Of a stretch of 64,000 nucleotides of DNA, positions 1 through 11,848 are shown in pieces (the stretch's first letter is position 1; every line of letters starts with the position of its first letter). The notes under the pieces are model-generated. The model was not told the origin of the DNA. It was given only the letters and a program-made list of their open reading frames with translations, and ran no database searches. This stretch comes from Pithys albifrons albifrons (taxonomy: Eukaryota; Chordata; Aves; Passeriformes; Thamnophilidae): NCBI RefSeq assembly GCF_047495875.1, contig NC_092470.1, positions 15,971,001 to 16,035,000 of the forward strand, written 5' to 3'. The translations under genes were made by a program, and so were the position numbers.

Positions 1-1119
1 GACATATATCGCTTGTATTGGAATTGTTTCTCTGAACTGCTTTTAGCACATTTCTAAATATGCAGACACATGCAATATCCCCTTTTATAAAGAACCTTTA
101 TTAGAAAAATGAAAATGCCTTTGGTGCTTTGGGATGGCATCTTCTGGAAAGATCTGTTGGACAGTACCATGAGGTGCCTTCTCTGAGGACGAGTTCATGG
201 ATGTTTCACTGAGCAGTTACATTTTACAACCTGTTTTGGACTCTCTTGGAACAGGTTGGTCTTGCCAACCTGACATGGTTGATTGGCAGTCTCAAAAGCT
301 CATCTGCAGAGAGCCTGCAGGGAACAGGGGCTGGAGTTGGAAATAGAACCAAGACATTTGCCTCTGTCACTCAAGATGGTGTATAAACCTGTGTGTCTGT
401 GTCAACAGGACAACATGATGCCTGAAAGGCACCCTGGACTCCTGCAGTGTCCTGCCCATTGGTGCTACAACTGCACTAAGAGCATGGAGTTGAGTGAAAG
501 GACTTGCCATGGACACTCAGCCTTTTTAAAAATCTTTGGAGGCTTTTGTGTGCTTGGGTTTTAGTTGGAGTTTTTGGTTCCACATGTGCATTGTGGAAGC
601 CTGTTGCCATGAGTCACAGTCATTATCATAGGGGCAGGATTGGAAAGTTGCAGTGCAGCTCTACTGCAGATACAGACTGCAGCAAGGCTACTGCTTCTCT
701 GGAAAAACTGGAAGCTGGAAAAACAAGTCCATTAGGCCTCAACCAGTTTTCTTCCCTAAGGAAATGAGCTCTTCTTGGTAAGTCAATGACAGAATATAAA
801 ATGTATAAAAAAATCCTTAAGAGATTAGACAAAATACACTCTTGACACTCACATACTATCTTTAAAATACAGTCAAAAGACAAAAAAGAAAAGCTGAACT
901 TCCAGTTACCTCTTATGTGAAAAACAGTCAGCTTAGCCAAGTCAACAATGAACTCGGTCTGCTTTCCCTCTGCTAAAAAATTCAGGCTTGTCTTGAGGAC
1001 CTTTGTTGAGTGCAGTGAGTGTGCAGTCAGTTGCATTGGCAGGTAATACAATCCCTCAGCTACAACAAGCTCTTCCTTCCAAGGCATTTTAATTTTTACA
1101 GCTCAAGTGTTCCGAGGGT
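1..1119. other. No recognised feature
   Basis: Unique sequence. The longest frame is 153 codons on the minus strand (626-1087, ATG start); its product has no recognisable family motif and is judged chance. Confidence 0.6.
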
Positions 1120-1400
1120 GCCAAAATAATCAGGGCTTTGCGTTTCATGTTCTTGCCATATACGGCTGGGATCTGATTGTTAATCCCTCAAGGTGGCAGT
1201 AGCTTAATTAAAGCTACGTATTGGTGAGGAGATAATTGTAATGTCCTTTGAGTGGTTAGTCCTAATTTACGCCGTGTACAGCCTGATATAGTCATCTATA
1301 ATGTATCAAAGGTCCACACTAGATTTTAATGTAAAGCCGTGTAAGATAAATGAAGAGTACATGTGGCAGGTGCTCAGTACATGCATTTAGATTAAGCCCT
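1120..1400. promoter_or_regulatory. Candidate conserved non-coding element with perfect hairpin
   Basis: The block has an unusual texture: several CpGs in a CpG-poor window ('tttacgccgtgtac', 'aaagccgtgtaag'), homeodomain-type TAATTA cores and no simple repeats. It contains the inverted repeat GTAGCTT-aatta-AAGCTAC at 1199-1217 and two 'agtacatg' copies near 1356 and 1376. These traits are typical of vertebrate enhancers, but conservation cannot be seen from one sequence. Confidence 0.3.
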
Positions 1401-2989
1401 GCTCATTGAGGTGGTGATTAGATGAGTTATGTCAGGGAATTGTAACTGCTTCAGTGGATGAGGAAAAGGTTATTTCAAAGAGCTCATTTTAACAGTGTAG
1501 CTGGCACATAATTCAGATATCAAACAATAAACGAGAAAGGAGAGCAGGAAGGGTGCAGAGTGCAGGTGCTGAGCCTTGTGGACAACACACACACAAAAGC
1601 AATGAAAGTTTCAGGGCAGAATTGCTGCTGAAAAGCTATTTGAGTAATGCTCTCTCTGATGAGCTTTAAATAACCAGTAAAGATGTTTAACTACATGTGA
1701 AGTGAGGTTAGAGTGTGATTTGTTCAGAAATGGGGACTCAGTCATAGTTCATTTGCTCTCCCTATGTCTCTATAGACCCAGGAGCATGCAGGTCAAATCC
1801 ATCAGAGCAAAGGAGGAAGCACAAGGTTTGTCTTCCTCAAATAGTTTTGTTAGCAAGACAATAATTGTGTTTATCAAACTGGCAGAACTTCTGAAAGAGA
1901 TAGTTGGGACTTGCTTTGTCAACATTGCACCAAGATCATACAGAAAATATGCATTGATGGGTTTATTAACTCTCCAAAAATATATGAGACCTTTTTGTCT
2001 GTTCTGTTTCTCCAGCAGGGCTTGGACAAAGATTGGGGCAGAGGATTTGGTGAGCACTAATAGGCTATGCCCTGCTTCTGTAGACTATGGGGCTGGTGCG
2101 TGAGGAGGCTGAGGCAACTCTAAAGAGAAGACGATCTGAGGGCAGAGGGACAGGGCTCATAGCAAGGATTCCTAAAAGGGAGATAGGATGAAAGTGGAAT
2201 GAGAGTTGTGCATGTGTAATGAGCCACTATCTGGATCTGTTCAGTATATTTTTTTGCTTTATATCCTCCAAGAAAACACAATACATCCTGGAAATACCAG
2301 GCTCTGGCACTTGCTGCCCTCTGCACAATGTTATGCCTGTGGACACACTCAAAATGTCAAGAATGTACTGGTAGGTGTCCAGAGGAGTCACTCTTATCAA
2401 AAAATGGTTGTTGAGGTTTTTTTTTTCCCCCAGCAAGGTCAGTAACGTGCTGTGTGGCTTTGCAGCTATGCTTGCTGCATTAACCATTCTCACATTAGTC
2501 CTTTCTCTTAAAGGTCAGTTGAGATCACAGCCCCTGTTATGCCAATGCATAACAAGAAAAAGAACAAGAATGGGAAAAAAGTGAGATTTAATTCAGTAGG
2601 GTAAAACTAGAGCATGGCAGTGCTGTAAGGACTCAAGCTTTAAATCAAATGTACTTAGAGGGGATATAGAGGGGATATACTTCTAGCTTCTCTCGGGCAG
2701 GGATAGAAACTCCCCAAAAGACACTGAGCACTATCTAATGAATTGATGTTACTGGGTGTGTCTGTGGGTGATGAGAACCAGTGAAATGCTAGAGGGTCCC
2801 AGTGCATTCCTTACCAGCAATAACCACTATACCTAATCTTGTGCACTCTATTAAACCTCACAAGCAAGACAAATGCCCTGTGACAAGTGACTGATCTTCC
2901 ATGTCTTGTTCCAGCCTCACCAAACAGACGGCTCCCCTCAAACCAGGGTACTGGAGGGGGACGTTAGAGCAGTTGCATTATTTCTTCCT
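1401..2989. other. No recognised gene
   Basis: Apart from the 11-bp duplication at 2657, nothing is recognised. A 133-codon plus frame (1702-2103) opens only at GTG. A T/C tract ending in AG near 2420-2440 looks like an acceptor, but the following frame is short. Confidence 0.6.
2657..2678. repeat. Exact 11-bp tandem duplication
   Basis: The unit 'agaggggatat' occurs twice in direct succession with no mismatch. Confidence 0.9.
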
Positions 2990-3310
2990 GTTACGCAAAG
3001 ACTTAGCAAGCTATGCAATAAAAGACATAACATTCAATTGACCTCTTGCTTATCTATAAACGTAAAATGAGCTACACAGACCCCGATTCACTGAGGAGCC
3101 ATTTCTGAGAAATTTATTTCCTTTTACTAGCCATAAAAATAAATTGCTCTGCACAACGAATAGGCACAAAAATAGAGCTACTCGCCTATAATAAGATTAT
3201 TATGAAGGAGATGTTTTTCCCTGGGCAATCACAGCCAGCCAATATGTTATCAAATTTTTATCTTGTCAAATTAGTAGGCACAGATTAGTGTTCTAGGAAG
3301 GCTTTCTGTA
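2990..3310. promoter_or_regulatory. Candidate conserved non-coding block
   Basis: This AT-rich stretch is not simple sequence and keeps isolated CpGs ('ttacgcaaag', 'ataaacgtaaaatg', 'caacgaatagg', 'ctcgcctata'), GATA-type 'cttatct' and 'tttatctt', and 'gcaatcacagccag'. It contains no repeat family I know. Function is inferred from texture only. Confidence 0.22.
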
Positions 3311-4319
3311 TTACACTGGCCTACTGTAACCTTCTATTGCCTGAGTATCCAAAAGAGGCTGGATTCATGGATTGACTTCTATTCTTTGAAGGATGGATTA
3401 TTCTTTTTTGACTCAGCTCTACTTTTAAGCCAGATTTGAGGAGTCTTACACAAAGCATTCAAAGGAAAAAAAAGGAAAGTAATTCTCACATGTCATATCA
3501 GTCTATTTGGACAAAGCCAGGCAAAACTGTTCTGAAAGGCAATGGGAGGGTCAGGGCTTATCCAGTGCATTTCTCTTTGTAGAGCCTAGGACAATGAGGT
3601 GAGCTATCAATCTTTCTGGGGTTGTAACTGAAGAAGTTGGCTCACACACTTCCATCCTTTCATTCTCCTTTTTCAATAAAATTTGTAGTGGAAAACACTG
3701 CTGCTAATGAAAAATACCCATTCTAAAGGAAAAAAACCCCAGCAGATTGGCACCCTGTGATTAGAATACAGATATTAACAGGGTTGGTTTTTTGTGCTCA
3801 GTTGTGTCCTGATGTGTTGTGAACTGATGAAGAGGATGAGCAGGAGTGGGGTGCTGAAGCCTAGAGTCAGGGAATGGGTTCTGGATTTATCGTTCTTACA
3901 TCCTGCTCTCCTTGCCCTTACTTCCCATCAGCCTTTTTGTGCTGGTCTGCTACAGGATTCATATGGCAGAGGCTCTTCCTCATAATCTGTACAGAGACTA
4001 CAGCTCAAGGTGGGAGATGTCAGCTAAAACTGCACTGAAGGGTCTCCAGCATTTCATCACCCAGATCAGATTTAGTGTCAGGCTTTTCTACAGGTATGCT
4101 TTGTGCCCCACATATGCCTTGTTACAACACCACGTCCAACATCCCCATGCAGGAGGAAGGGGACAACGTGTCCCATCTCAGTGGCAGTTCCTCTGATGAG
4201 CAAAGATAAACACAAGATTTTGGGAGGAGAAGTGGTGAATGTTTGCCTTGAGAGCCAACGTGCTTTGGTGCAGCTCTGTGTGGGGCCTCTTTTTTGTTGT
4301 ATCAAGACAGTGAAGCACT
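3311..4319. other. No recognised feature
   Basis: Only short overlapping frames of fewer than 95 codons on both strands and no repeat family seen. Confidence 0.6.
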
Positions 4320-4500
4320 AAATGAAATATATTTACTTTAGATCTAATCAGCCTGTCACTTTATGCTTTCTGAATATTTATTGGTTGCAAATGTATTGGA
4401 GTTTAAATCATTATGTAATGGTGATTAATTTACTTTATTGTGAAATTTCATAATAGACTCCTCTGTTCTCACGTGGTATTAATTAGGGACCAGTGGATTG
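4320..4500. promoter_or_regulatory. AT-rich candidate regulatory block
   Basis: The block is dense in homeodomain-type ATTA/TAAT cores ('tctaatcagc', 'ggtgattaatttac', 'ggtattaattagggac') without being a simple repeat. The evidence is compositional. Confidence 0.2.
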
Positions 4501-4669
4501 GTAAAGTCTGCATGAAATGTGTATTTAGAACCATGATTTTGAATAGTTTCACTTGCTTTCTTAGTCTCTACTTATCTGTTACAGGATAAATAGAGCAAAT
4601 CTCATTTCTTATTCAATGGCTGCTGAAACTAGAGACTACCCTTCATGCCAAGTCTAATGGTAGCACATC

Positions 4670-4704
4670 ATATATATATATATATATATGTATATAAATA
4701 TATT
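4670..4704. repeat. (TA)n microsatellite
   Basis: An uninterrupted alternating A/T run of 20 bases (4670-4689) is followed by an imperfect 'gtatataaatatat' extension. It is likely polymorphic in length. Confidence 0.97.
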
Positions 4705-4720
4705 TGTGTGAATAAATATA

Positions 4721-6307
4721 TGTGAAATTCAGATCTATTTTTAAAGAGACTGAGGTTTTTCATTCCCTCAAAGATGAACATCTTGGAAAGCCCCAAGTTG
4801 GGGCCAGGAGGGACCTGGGTGCTCTGATGTGTGAGCCTTTGACAAGCATTTGGGGAGCTGGCTGTGATTTTAATAGCCAGTTTGACTACACTGCCTCCAA
4901 CAGATCTGGGTGAGGGGCCTATATTTGGCAGGAAGGCTTTATAGTGGCATGGGTTAACCTGGTAAGATGCTGAAGTAATTTTCCTATTAGGAATCTGGCT
5001 TTGCTCTGCATGAGTACAGCATGTCTGCATTAGGGGTTTCTGATGGGAGTGTTCTTATTTTAGACCAAAGCTCATGGGGATCGATGTCTCTTGAGTTAAC
5101 CACTTACTTTTACCATAGTGATACTGAAAGAGCAGGTCCTGTTGCTTTTAAATCACTCCAGAGTTCATGCTCTAAAAACAGAATCTGTCTTGAAATAAAA
5201 GATGACTGTTTGCTGCTCAACAGGGTCACCTCAGTCCAGGTATTGAAAGCGGAATTTTGATCAGCTGATATTTTCCTCAACATTTGTGTCGCTCTTGTTC
5301 ATGCATATTCAGCTCCCAAAGGGATCCAAAAAAGCTTAAAGTCCTTTGCACAAGGATTCTTTTGCTCACCTCTGCATTGATGGAGCTGTGCAAATGGACT
5401 GTGATAGACTGAGGATCCGGTCTGGGGTGCCCACAAATCCAGCTTGTTTCCTGCCTTCACATCTCTCTCCCTCTCCCCTCCTGTGGTAAAAAGCCTTTAA
5501 AACAAACACACATTTTCAAGTGTTATGTCATTTCTGGCCAGCAGCCAGGGGATAAGATTAGCACCATTGTCATCAGAATGAGCAAGGGCTGTCTCTTTGA
5601 TGAATGATATTGGATCCTCAGGATGTATTTTTTTTTTTATGTGCCCATATATTTTTGGATGTGCATGTCCCTAGATAGCCTCAGGATGGGGAGAGAAGAA
5701 AGGAAGAGGGATGAAGAGAGATAAACAAGGGAGCTTTGCTGGCAGCCCATTTTCTCATGTCTGCCTCTTTGTGGGGAGAAAACCTCAAGGTATGAAATAC
5801 AGGCCCCCTGATCAGCTGGGTCATTCTTATCCCCTCTGTGCCATGAGAAAGACAAAAACATATAGAACAATTAACATTACTTGTCACTCTTTTCTCCCCC
5901 TGTGTGAGTTTTTCATCCTTATTTAGCTGCCTGGCTCTTTCAAATACTGAAGTCCTGACAAACTGGGAATCATGATGTTTTGAGCTGGGCAGGTGCTGGT
6001 GAGCAGTCATGCAAACTCAGGGTGCCTGCACTCCCAAATCATCTGTCCTTCTCTGTCTCTGGTTCTCATATATCTTCTTCTCTGCTACAGCTCCTGGGAT
6101 AGAGGCCACCCATTTTGTGTTCTGTGTTTTGTACAGTAGGCACTGTACAAAGCAAGTCATGGCATTCACATATCTAGATACTTTCTCTTACAAATGTCAA
6201 GATGCCCTTTCAAAAGGGACTAGGGAAAACAAATTGTATTTTTTTTTGTGATATAACTCAAGCATAGCTGAACTCGGTGTTTGTTTTTGTAATTTTCTTG
6301 TTGTCTT
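4721..6307. other. No recognised feature
   Basis: Contains a T11 run at 5628-5638. A 109-codon minus frame (5681-6010) has no family resemblance. Confidence 0.6.
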
Positions 6308-6329
6308 CCCCCCCCCCCCCCCCCCCCCC
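6308..6329. repeat. C22 homopolymer
   Basis: There are 22 consecutive C residues on the plus strand (G22 on the minus). Long C/G homopolymers are rare in vertebrate DNA, can form G-quadruplex or i-motif structures and are error-prone in sequencing, so the true length may differ. Confidence 0.97.
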
Positions 6330-6359
6330 AATTCGAAAAGAAATAAGGTTCTTAAATTA

Positions 6360-6440
6360 GAAAAAAACCCAAACAACAACCCAACAACAAAAACCAAAAC
6401 TCAAGGAAAAAAAGCCCAAAGAAAATTCAACAAAAAGTAA
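6360..6440. repeat. A/C-rich low-complexity tract
   Basis: The plus strand is dominated by A runs broken by CCC or C ('aaaaaaacccaaacaacaac', 'ccaacaacaaaaaccaaaac'). It resembles the tracts at 52591 and 60411. Confidence 0.85.
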
Positions 6441-9229
6441 TTATTTCTTGAAAATTATTCTGGTTACCTATTTCACTGTTCAATCCAATGTGATGTGAAG
6501 CAAAGACAAATGCTGTCATTAGAAACAGCATGAATTTACTTTGTAATCTTAAACCCCCTGTACCCTTCAGATGGAGCATCTGTGGCTTCACCCACTGTGA
6601 TTCATTGAAGAGATTATGTATTAAAACAGACATGCCTTTTATTAGCTGAGAGGCAGAGAACATCCTCAGTGCTCTGCCCTCATGGCAGCCTACACTGACT
6701 TCACTATTTCTTTTTCCCCATCAACTATGTACACATGGTATTGTTTGCCTTGGGCTGGGCACAAGGATCCTTATTTCCACCTACATTTATATAATGCCTA
6801 GTGCAATGCAATGCTGCTCAGGGTGCCAGAACTGCAATACTGGAAAAAGAACAACAGAAATCCAAAATGAAATTTGAGATAGTAACCTTTCCTCAGCATA
6901 ATTGCTTCAGTATAACTCCTGCATTTGCTGATAGAGAAATTATTAATTCCCAGTGTTAACTGAATCTAGAATGAAAGTCAACTGCTCTCTAATGAAACAA
7001 TTCTCTCTGTGGGGAAGCTCATAAGCTTTTCTTCTAATAAAGTGGGCTGTGTTTTTGAAAAGAAGAGGATATGGTCTCTTAAAGCATTGAGGATGAACAT
7101 GCAGCACATGGCAGCACGGGGATCGCTGCAGTCTTCCCATTGTGTGACCATCCACCTGGGTCTTTTCATTCTCTCTTTGCAATTTATTTCCTTACATAAT
7201 AATGACCCAGAGGAGGGTCAACACTGCAAACAGCATTTGGCTGAATTTTGATGAGGGATTTGAATCACATTGACAAATGGGAGCCTTCTGCATGGTTGGT
7301 TGGAGATGTGGGGGGATGCACAGAGCATGCCTGGCCTGTGCTTTGTCCTGAAGGTCTTTATACCTGAGCAGACAAATGCATGAAGGATTTAGCAATATTA
7401 AGGTTGGATGATGGAGGGGAGTACTACAGGGAATAGTAGCTTTCAGCAAAGGGAAATTCAGATAATTTGAGCAATTATAAGCAGATATTGGAGTTATTTA
7501 TGCTACTACTTTCTTCCCTTTCCCTCTCCTTTTCTATCACCTCCTTCCCTCTCTTATACCTGTTTTCTCATGCACTTGGGGTACTTGGGCTGATGGGGTT
7601 AGTTAGGGTTAAGTTGTAATGTACTATTTATGCTTCCCAGAGGTTGTGAAAGGGCTGTGAAGTCATGAGGCAGTTTTACCTTCTGCTGAAGGTTGGTTGA
7701 GCCCCAGCAGAGCTTGTGGTGGACTGGCAGTGGTGTTTCAAATCTGGTACTACTTGATAACACCCTGAGATTGAGAGTGTCTGACTCTGCTCTGTGTTGG
7801 TGACCTCTCAGGCCACTTGGGACTCCTCCAGTTATAAAATACAGCAGTAAAAAATACTATCTAAAAGTCTGAGGGATTAAAAGTGCTACTACAGAACCAA
7901 TTAGTATTACCTTGTGTCTTTTTACCAACTGAGTCAGATGTAGCCTACCTTTGTGCTGAAATGAAGATCACCTGGGAATTCTTAAGCAAAATGACATTGC
8001 CAGTTTATGACCTTCCAGCGATGAACTTGTGTGAATTTTCACCAGGCTCTCAGCATGCTGGATGACTATCAACATCCTGGGATATGTTTTAAATTAGTGC
8101 CCGAGGGGGGAATGGAAATGAGTTGTGCACCACATGCCCAACTCTGCTGAACTTTCTTTTTATGCTTTTTATTAAAGTTGTATATCATCAGGAGAGTGTG
8201 AAAGTCCCATTAGAGAAGGGAAATCATCTCCCCAGCACCCTGGCCTGTTAGGCTATTTTGCATAATAACTTACAGAATTGAACTGGCCACTTCTAATACT
8301 TGAGGACAGGCTGGGAGAGCAAGAACCTTCTGAGGATTTTATCACAAACCAGCCTTATAAGGCACATCTGGTTTGTTTTAAGCATCTCTGTATTGGGAAG
8401 GGAACAGCAGGGGATGGGCTGGCAGTGTTTTATTTGAAATCTTTTGCAATGTTTGAGTCAACTGTTAATAATGAGAACAACAGTCTTGGGAAAACTGCAA
8501 ACAAGAGATGGAGCATCCGAGCACTTGGGCCACTAATATGGAAACTTCTGCTGGGTTTCGTCACCTGGTCTCCAAAGGGCAAGCCCATGTGAATGCTGCT
8601 GTGGAGGTGGGCTTCACCTTGTGGAATAACTGGAGAAGGCTGAAATCCAAACAGCCCCCTTTGCTCCAGCACAGTCTCTTATAAAACATCCTTCTGTGTG
8701 CAAAATCCAACTGTCTAAATCATGGCTAATTATATAATTATTCAACTATTGTCAGGGCTTGCTTGGTAATTTGATGTAGTTGTGGTGAGGAGAAAATAGA
8801 TGCAAGACACTTCTATGGTGCAGAAATCAATGAAGTTCTGGGGGTTTACAGCACCTGTGGCTTGGCCCAAGACATCTCAAATTGCAATGCACAAGGCTCC
8901 TATTTGTAGCTTGAATTACACACCTGCTCTGGCACACATTCAGGAAAAGACATTACTTTAGTCACCACTCATATGTTTCTGGGCCTTAAATTGAAGAATG
9001 AAGCAGTACAGGAGAGTAAAGAGATGACTCTGGATAGCAAAGTGCTCCCTGGGACTGAGGTAGCATGCTGAGGTCATCAGCCATGGACTAATACTTCAAA
9101 TGCTGGCCAAACCTTGTGTATATGCAATTGTAGAAATACAATTTTTCTCTCTTTGTCAATGGGCTTATCAGAAAACTCCAGAATTGTTATTTAGATTGCT
9201 CTCTTCCCTGAGAGAACAGATTTACTACT
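6441..9229. other. No recognised feature
   Basis: Unique sequence; the longest frame is 104 codons on the plus strand (8278-8592), without motifs. A C/T-rich patch lies at about 7509-7555. Confidence 0.6.
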
Positions 9230-9480
9230 GCTAAAAACAAATAAAACATAAATTTCTTTTGCAAGTAATTAAATAACAAGCAGGGACAATTTCCCAACCA
9301 CACTAAATGCACTGGATTCTCCTTTAATGTCCAAAGCCTGTCTGCTCTTATTAGCTGTTTTTCCACATGACACAGCCTTAAAAACTGCTATTTTACATTG
9401 GAGTTCTTAAGGAAAGAAAACAATTAATTACACCTCAATTAATTGCTAAATGATGTTTCAGTAGTTTGATAATGAAAAAT
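9230..9480. promoter_or_regulatory. Candidate enhancer-like block with paired CAATTAATT
   Basis: The block carries several homeodomain-type cores ('agtaattaaataac', 'caattaattacacc', 'tcaattaattgc') and a duplicated 'caattaatt' at 9421-9429 and 9436-9444 with a 6-base spacer. The rest is non-repetitive and moderately AT-rich. Such spacing suits paired homeodomain dimers; this is inference. Confidence 0.28.
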
Positions 9481-11819
9481 AGATTGATATCTCAGATTCT
9501 TCCTCTAGGGTGTCATTCTGTTGATGTACTAGCTGGCTCCAATGTTTTCCTTTCCCTCCTCTCTGCACATTCTCCTGTGTTCTAATTCTCTTGCTTTAAA
9601 TGCCATGTCAAATGTTTGATAATTTGATTATCAAAATACAGTGGTAAACTAGAAAAACTGCAAGGCATAAGATATTGTTTATTTATTAGAAGGTATAAGG
9701 AGTTTTAAAGTGGACACTTGGAAAAGTATTTCATGTTATGTTTCTCTTCTGATTCAGTTGATCAACTGTTTCTTTCATTTGCTGTCCATGGAGGAAAGGG
9801 AAATATATTTTCACTTGGTTCTCACAGAATCACCCAGGAGTGTCTACAGTAATTGAGTGCCTTAAATTGCAGCTGGGGTCTCTCCTGAGGGTTTCAGAGG
9901 TGCACAGGGAGGTCAGGCCTTGAGTACCTGTTGATGTCCTGCTGATTTTCTCAAATAACAATTCTCCCTGTACCATGTAAAACTTGTAATGTGCTAAATG
10001 AGTTATGTGTTAGGCTGGCTGTGAGCACCTCCAGCTATTGTTCTAAGGGTCACCCACACAGACACTATACCCAACCTCAAATAATTTCTGCTCTTGCAGG
10101 GGAGTGATTCTCCAGCTTAATAAGCAGCAGTACAGCCTTGATAAAGCTAATGGTGTAATACACTTAAATACACCCATGCACTCAGTAGGGCTGACTCATA
10201 CAGCACAGAATATTTCCACTAATAAACACTAATATCCAGGTGCCAAGTGTTAACTGCTAGCCTGGCTCATGGCAATGTGGATGGCCAAGCTGAGAACTAA
10301 CTGTGGCTCTGGTGGTGGAGCTGCCCAGTGGGTCTGACTCAAGTATGACTAAAGGTAATCCCTTGGTGTTAATGTTATATAGAAATTAACACTTAGACAC
10401 ATTCTGGTAGTACATTGACAGACACAATTTTAATTTGTGGTACCTACCCAGCATTATTTCAGAGTTGCAATAGTCATTTTATAAGCATAGTAGGGACTCT
10501 ACAAAATTTTTTGTCATTTCCTTGCTGCTCAGCTTGTTCCCAGAGAAACAGGCATGCACAGAGCCCTGTTTATGATACCTGCATTAATAATCAAATGTGT
10601 GTGTGTGTGTAGGTGTACGGATTGCAAATAAACACATCTTAAAACAAGATCTATCTTCCTTCCCTGAACTGGCATGCTCCCAAATGAACTCAATTGTAAA
10701 ATTCCCTCATGCTGAATTCAGACTTTTTCTGTGTATGAAAGCTGATGACCTCACAAGCCCTGAAAACATGGAGTGAGGGGAGTGGTAAAACCCTCCAAGT
10801 ATTTGTGAGTGCTGTTTGTAACAAGAGAGTGGGAAGGGCAGACATGGAACGGACGCTGTGTGTGTATTGGCTTTCCTTGCACTGTCTAAAGACCACTATA
10901 AATGAGTAGGAAGAGAAATATTTTTCTGTATCTGTCCTCAATTTTTCTTTCTGCTGGTGACAGCCCTCATGCATGTCCAGTTGTTCTATTTTCTGTCCCT
11001 ACAGTCCTGCTGTTCTCTCAGATAGTTGTGTGAGGGTGTTTTTAGACAAGTCCCTGAGAAACATGGATAAAATTTAGGGAAGAGCTATGAGGTGTTCTCA
11101 GCCTTAAGGAAGAGCTGTGAGAAACAGCGAGATGTTCCCTCCAGTTTGTGTTTCATGCAATGACCTGGGGCAACATCATGTCTTCAGTCAATACAGTAGT
11201 AGCACAGAAAGAGCTGGAAGCAAATGTTATCAGTGCTGGTTTACCTAGAATTTGATAGTTATTCCTTCTGTAAATTAAGAATTACTTTGTGATTGACTCT
11301 AACTTGCGTTACTACCCTTTGGAGAAGGGTCCAGCTAAGTATTCTGTTGTGTTGTGGTTTTTTTCACCATAAATGTCCTGAACTCTCATCATATTGTGAA
11401 GTTTTCTTGGTTCTGTGACCTCTGTGGCAAAGGGACATCTTTAGGTGACCCTTTTGTCAGTGCTTGGAGTGAGCAGTGACTGGACATAATATCTGATCTC
11501 TCAATATATATTTTTTTCCATGAGTGGGTTGAAACACTTGTAACATTGTTTTAATAGAAAAATTGCATTTCTTGTTGAAAAAACCCAGACCTTTAAAATA
11601 TCCAGTTGTAAGCACTGTGAAAAAGGACTCAAATCTGAATACTGTTGGATAAAATGACAATCAAAACAAAACCCCACCCACCATTCTTTTCCCTATTGTT
11701 ACTAAAAAGACATTAAAAATTATTATGAGATAAATTTAAAATAATGTGTTTTCCAGGAAAAAAATAGAATAGATGGATGACTTTCAGCCCAATTTAGTAA
11801 CTGCCATTCAAGATACAAC
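9481..11819. other. No recognised gene
   Basis: Holds the TG repeat at 10595. A short 'cacagaatcacccagg' near 9826 recalls a CR1 tail but does not extend. Confidence 0.58.
10595..10611. repeat. (TG)n short microsatellite
   Basis: About eight TG/GT units occur in succession before 'aggtg'. Confidence 0.93.
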
Positions 11820-11848
11820 TTGGAAAGAACTTTCCAAAGTTGGAAAGT
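11820..11848. repeat. Three-armed inverted repeat TTGGAAAG/CTTTCCAA/TTGGAAAG
   Basis: TTGGAAAG (11820-11827), its reverse complement CTTTCCAA (11830-11837) and TTGGAAAG again (11840-11847) are each separated by two bases. Either outer arm can pair with the middle one; the right-hand pair extends to 9 bp. The spaced GAA/TTC pentamers also resemble a short heat-shock-element-like array. Confidence 0.9.

Noticed and set aside
626..1087. 153-codon minus-strand frame with ATG
   Set aside because: No recognisable family or exon boundaries; overlaps other frames on the plus strand.
2420..2442. T/C tract ending in AG, acceptor-like
   Set aside because: A GT follows after a few bases and no exon-sized constrained frame can be defined.
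7600..7616. 'gttagttagggttaagt' resembling telomeric TTAGGG
   Set aside because: Only one unit matches; no array.
9822..9850. 'cacagaatcacccagg' resembling a CR1 tail
   Set aside because: Only about 16 bases match and neither flank continues as CR1.
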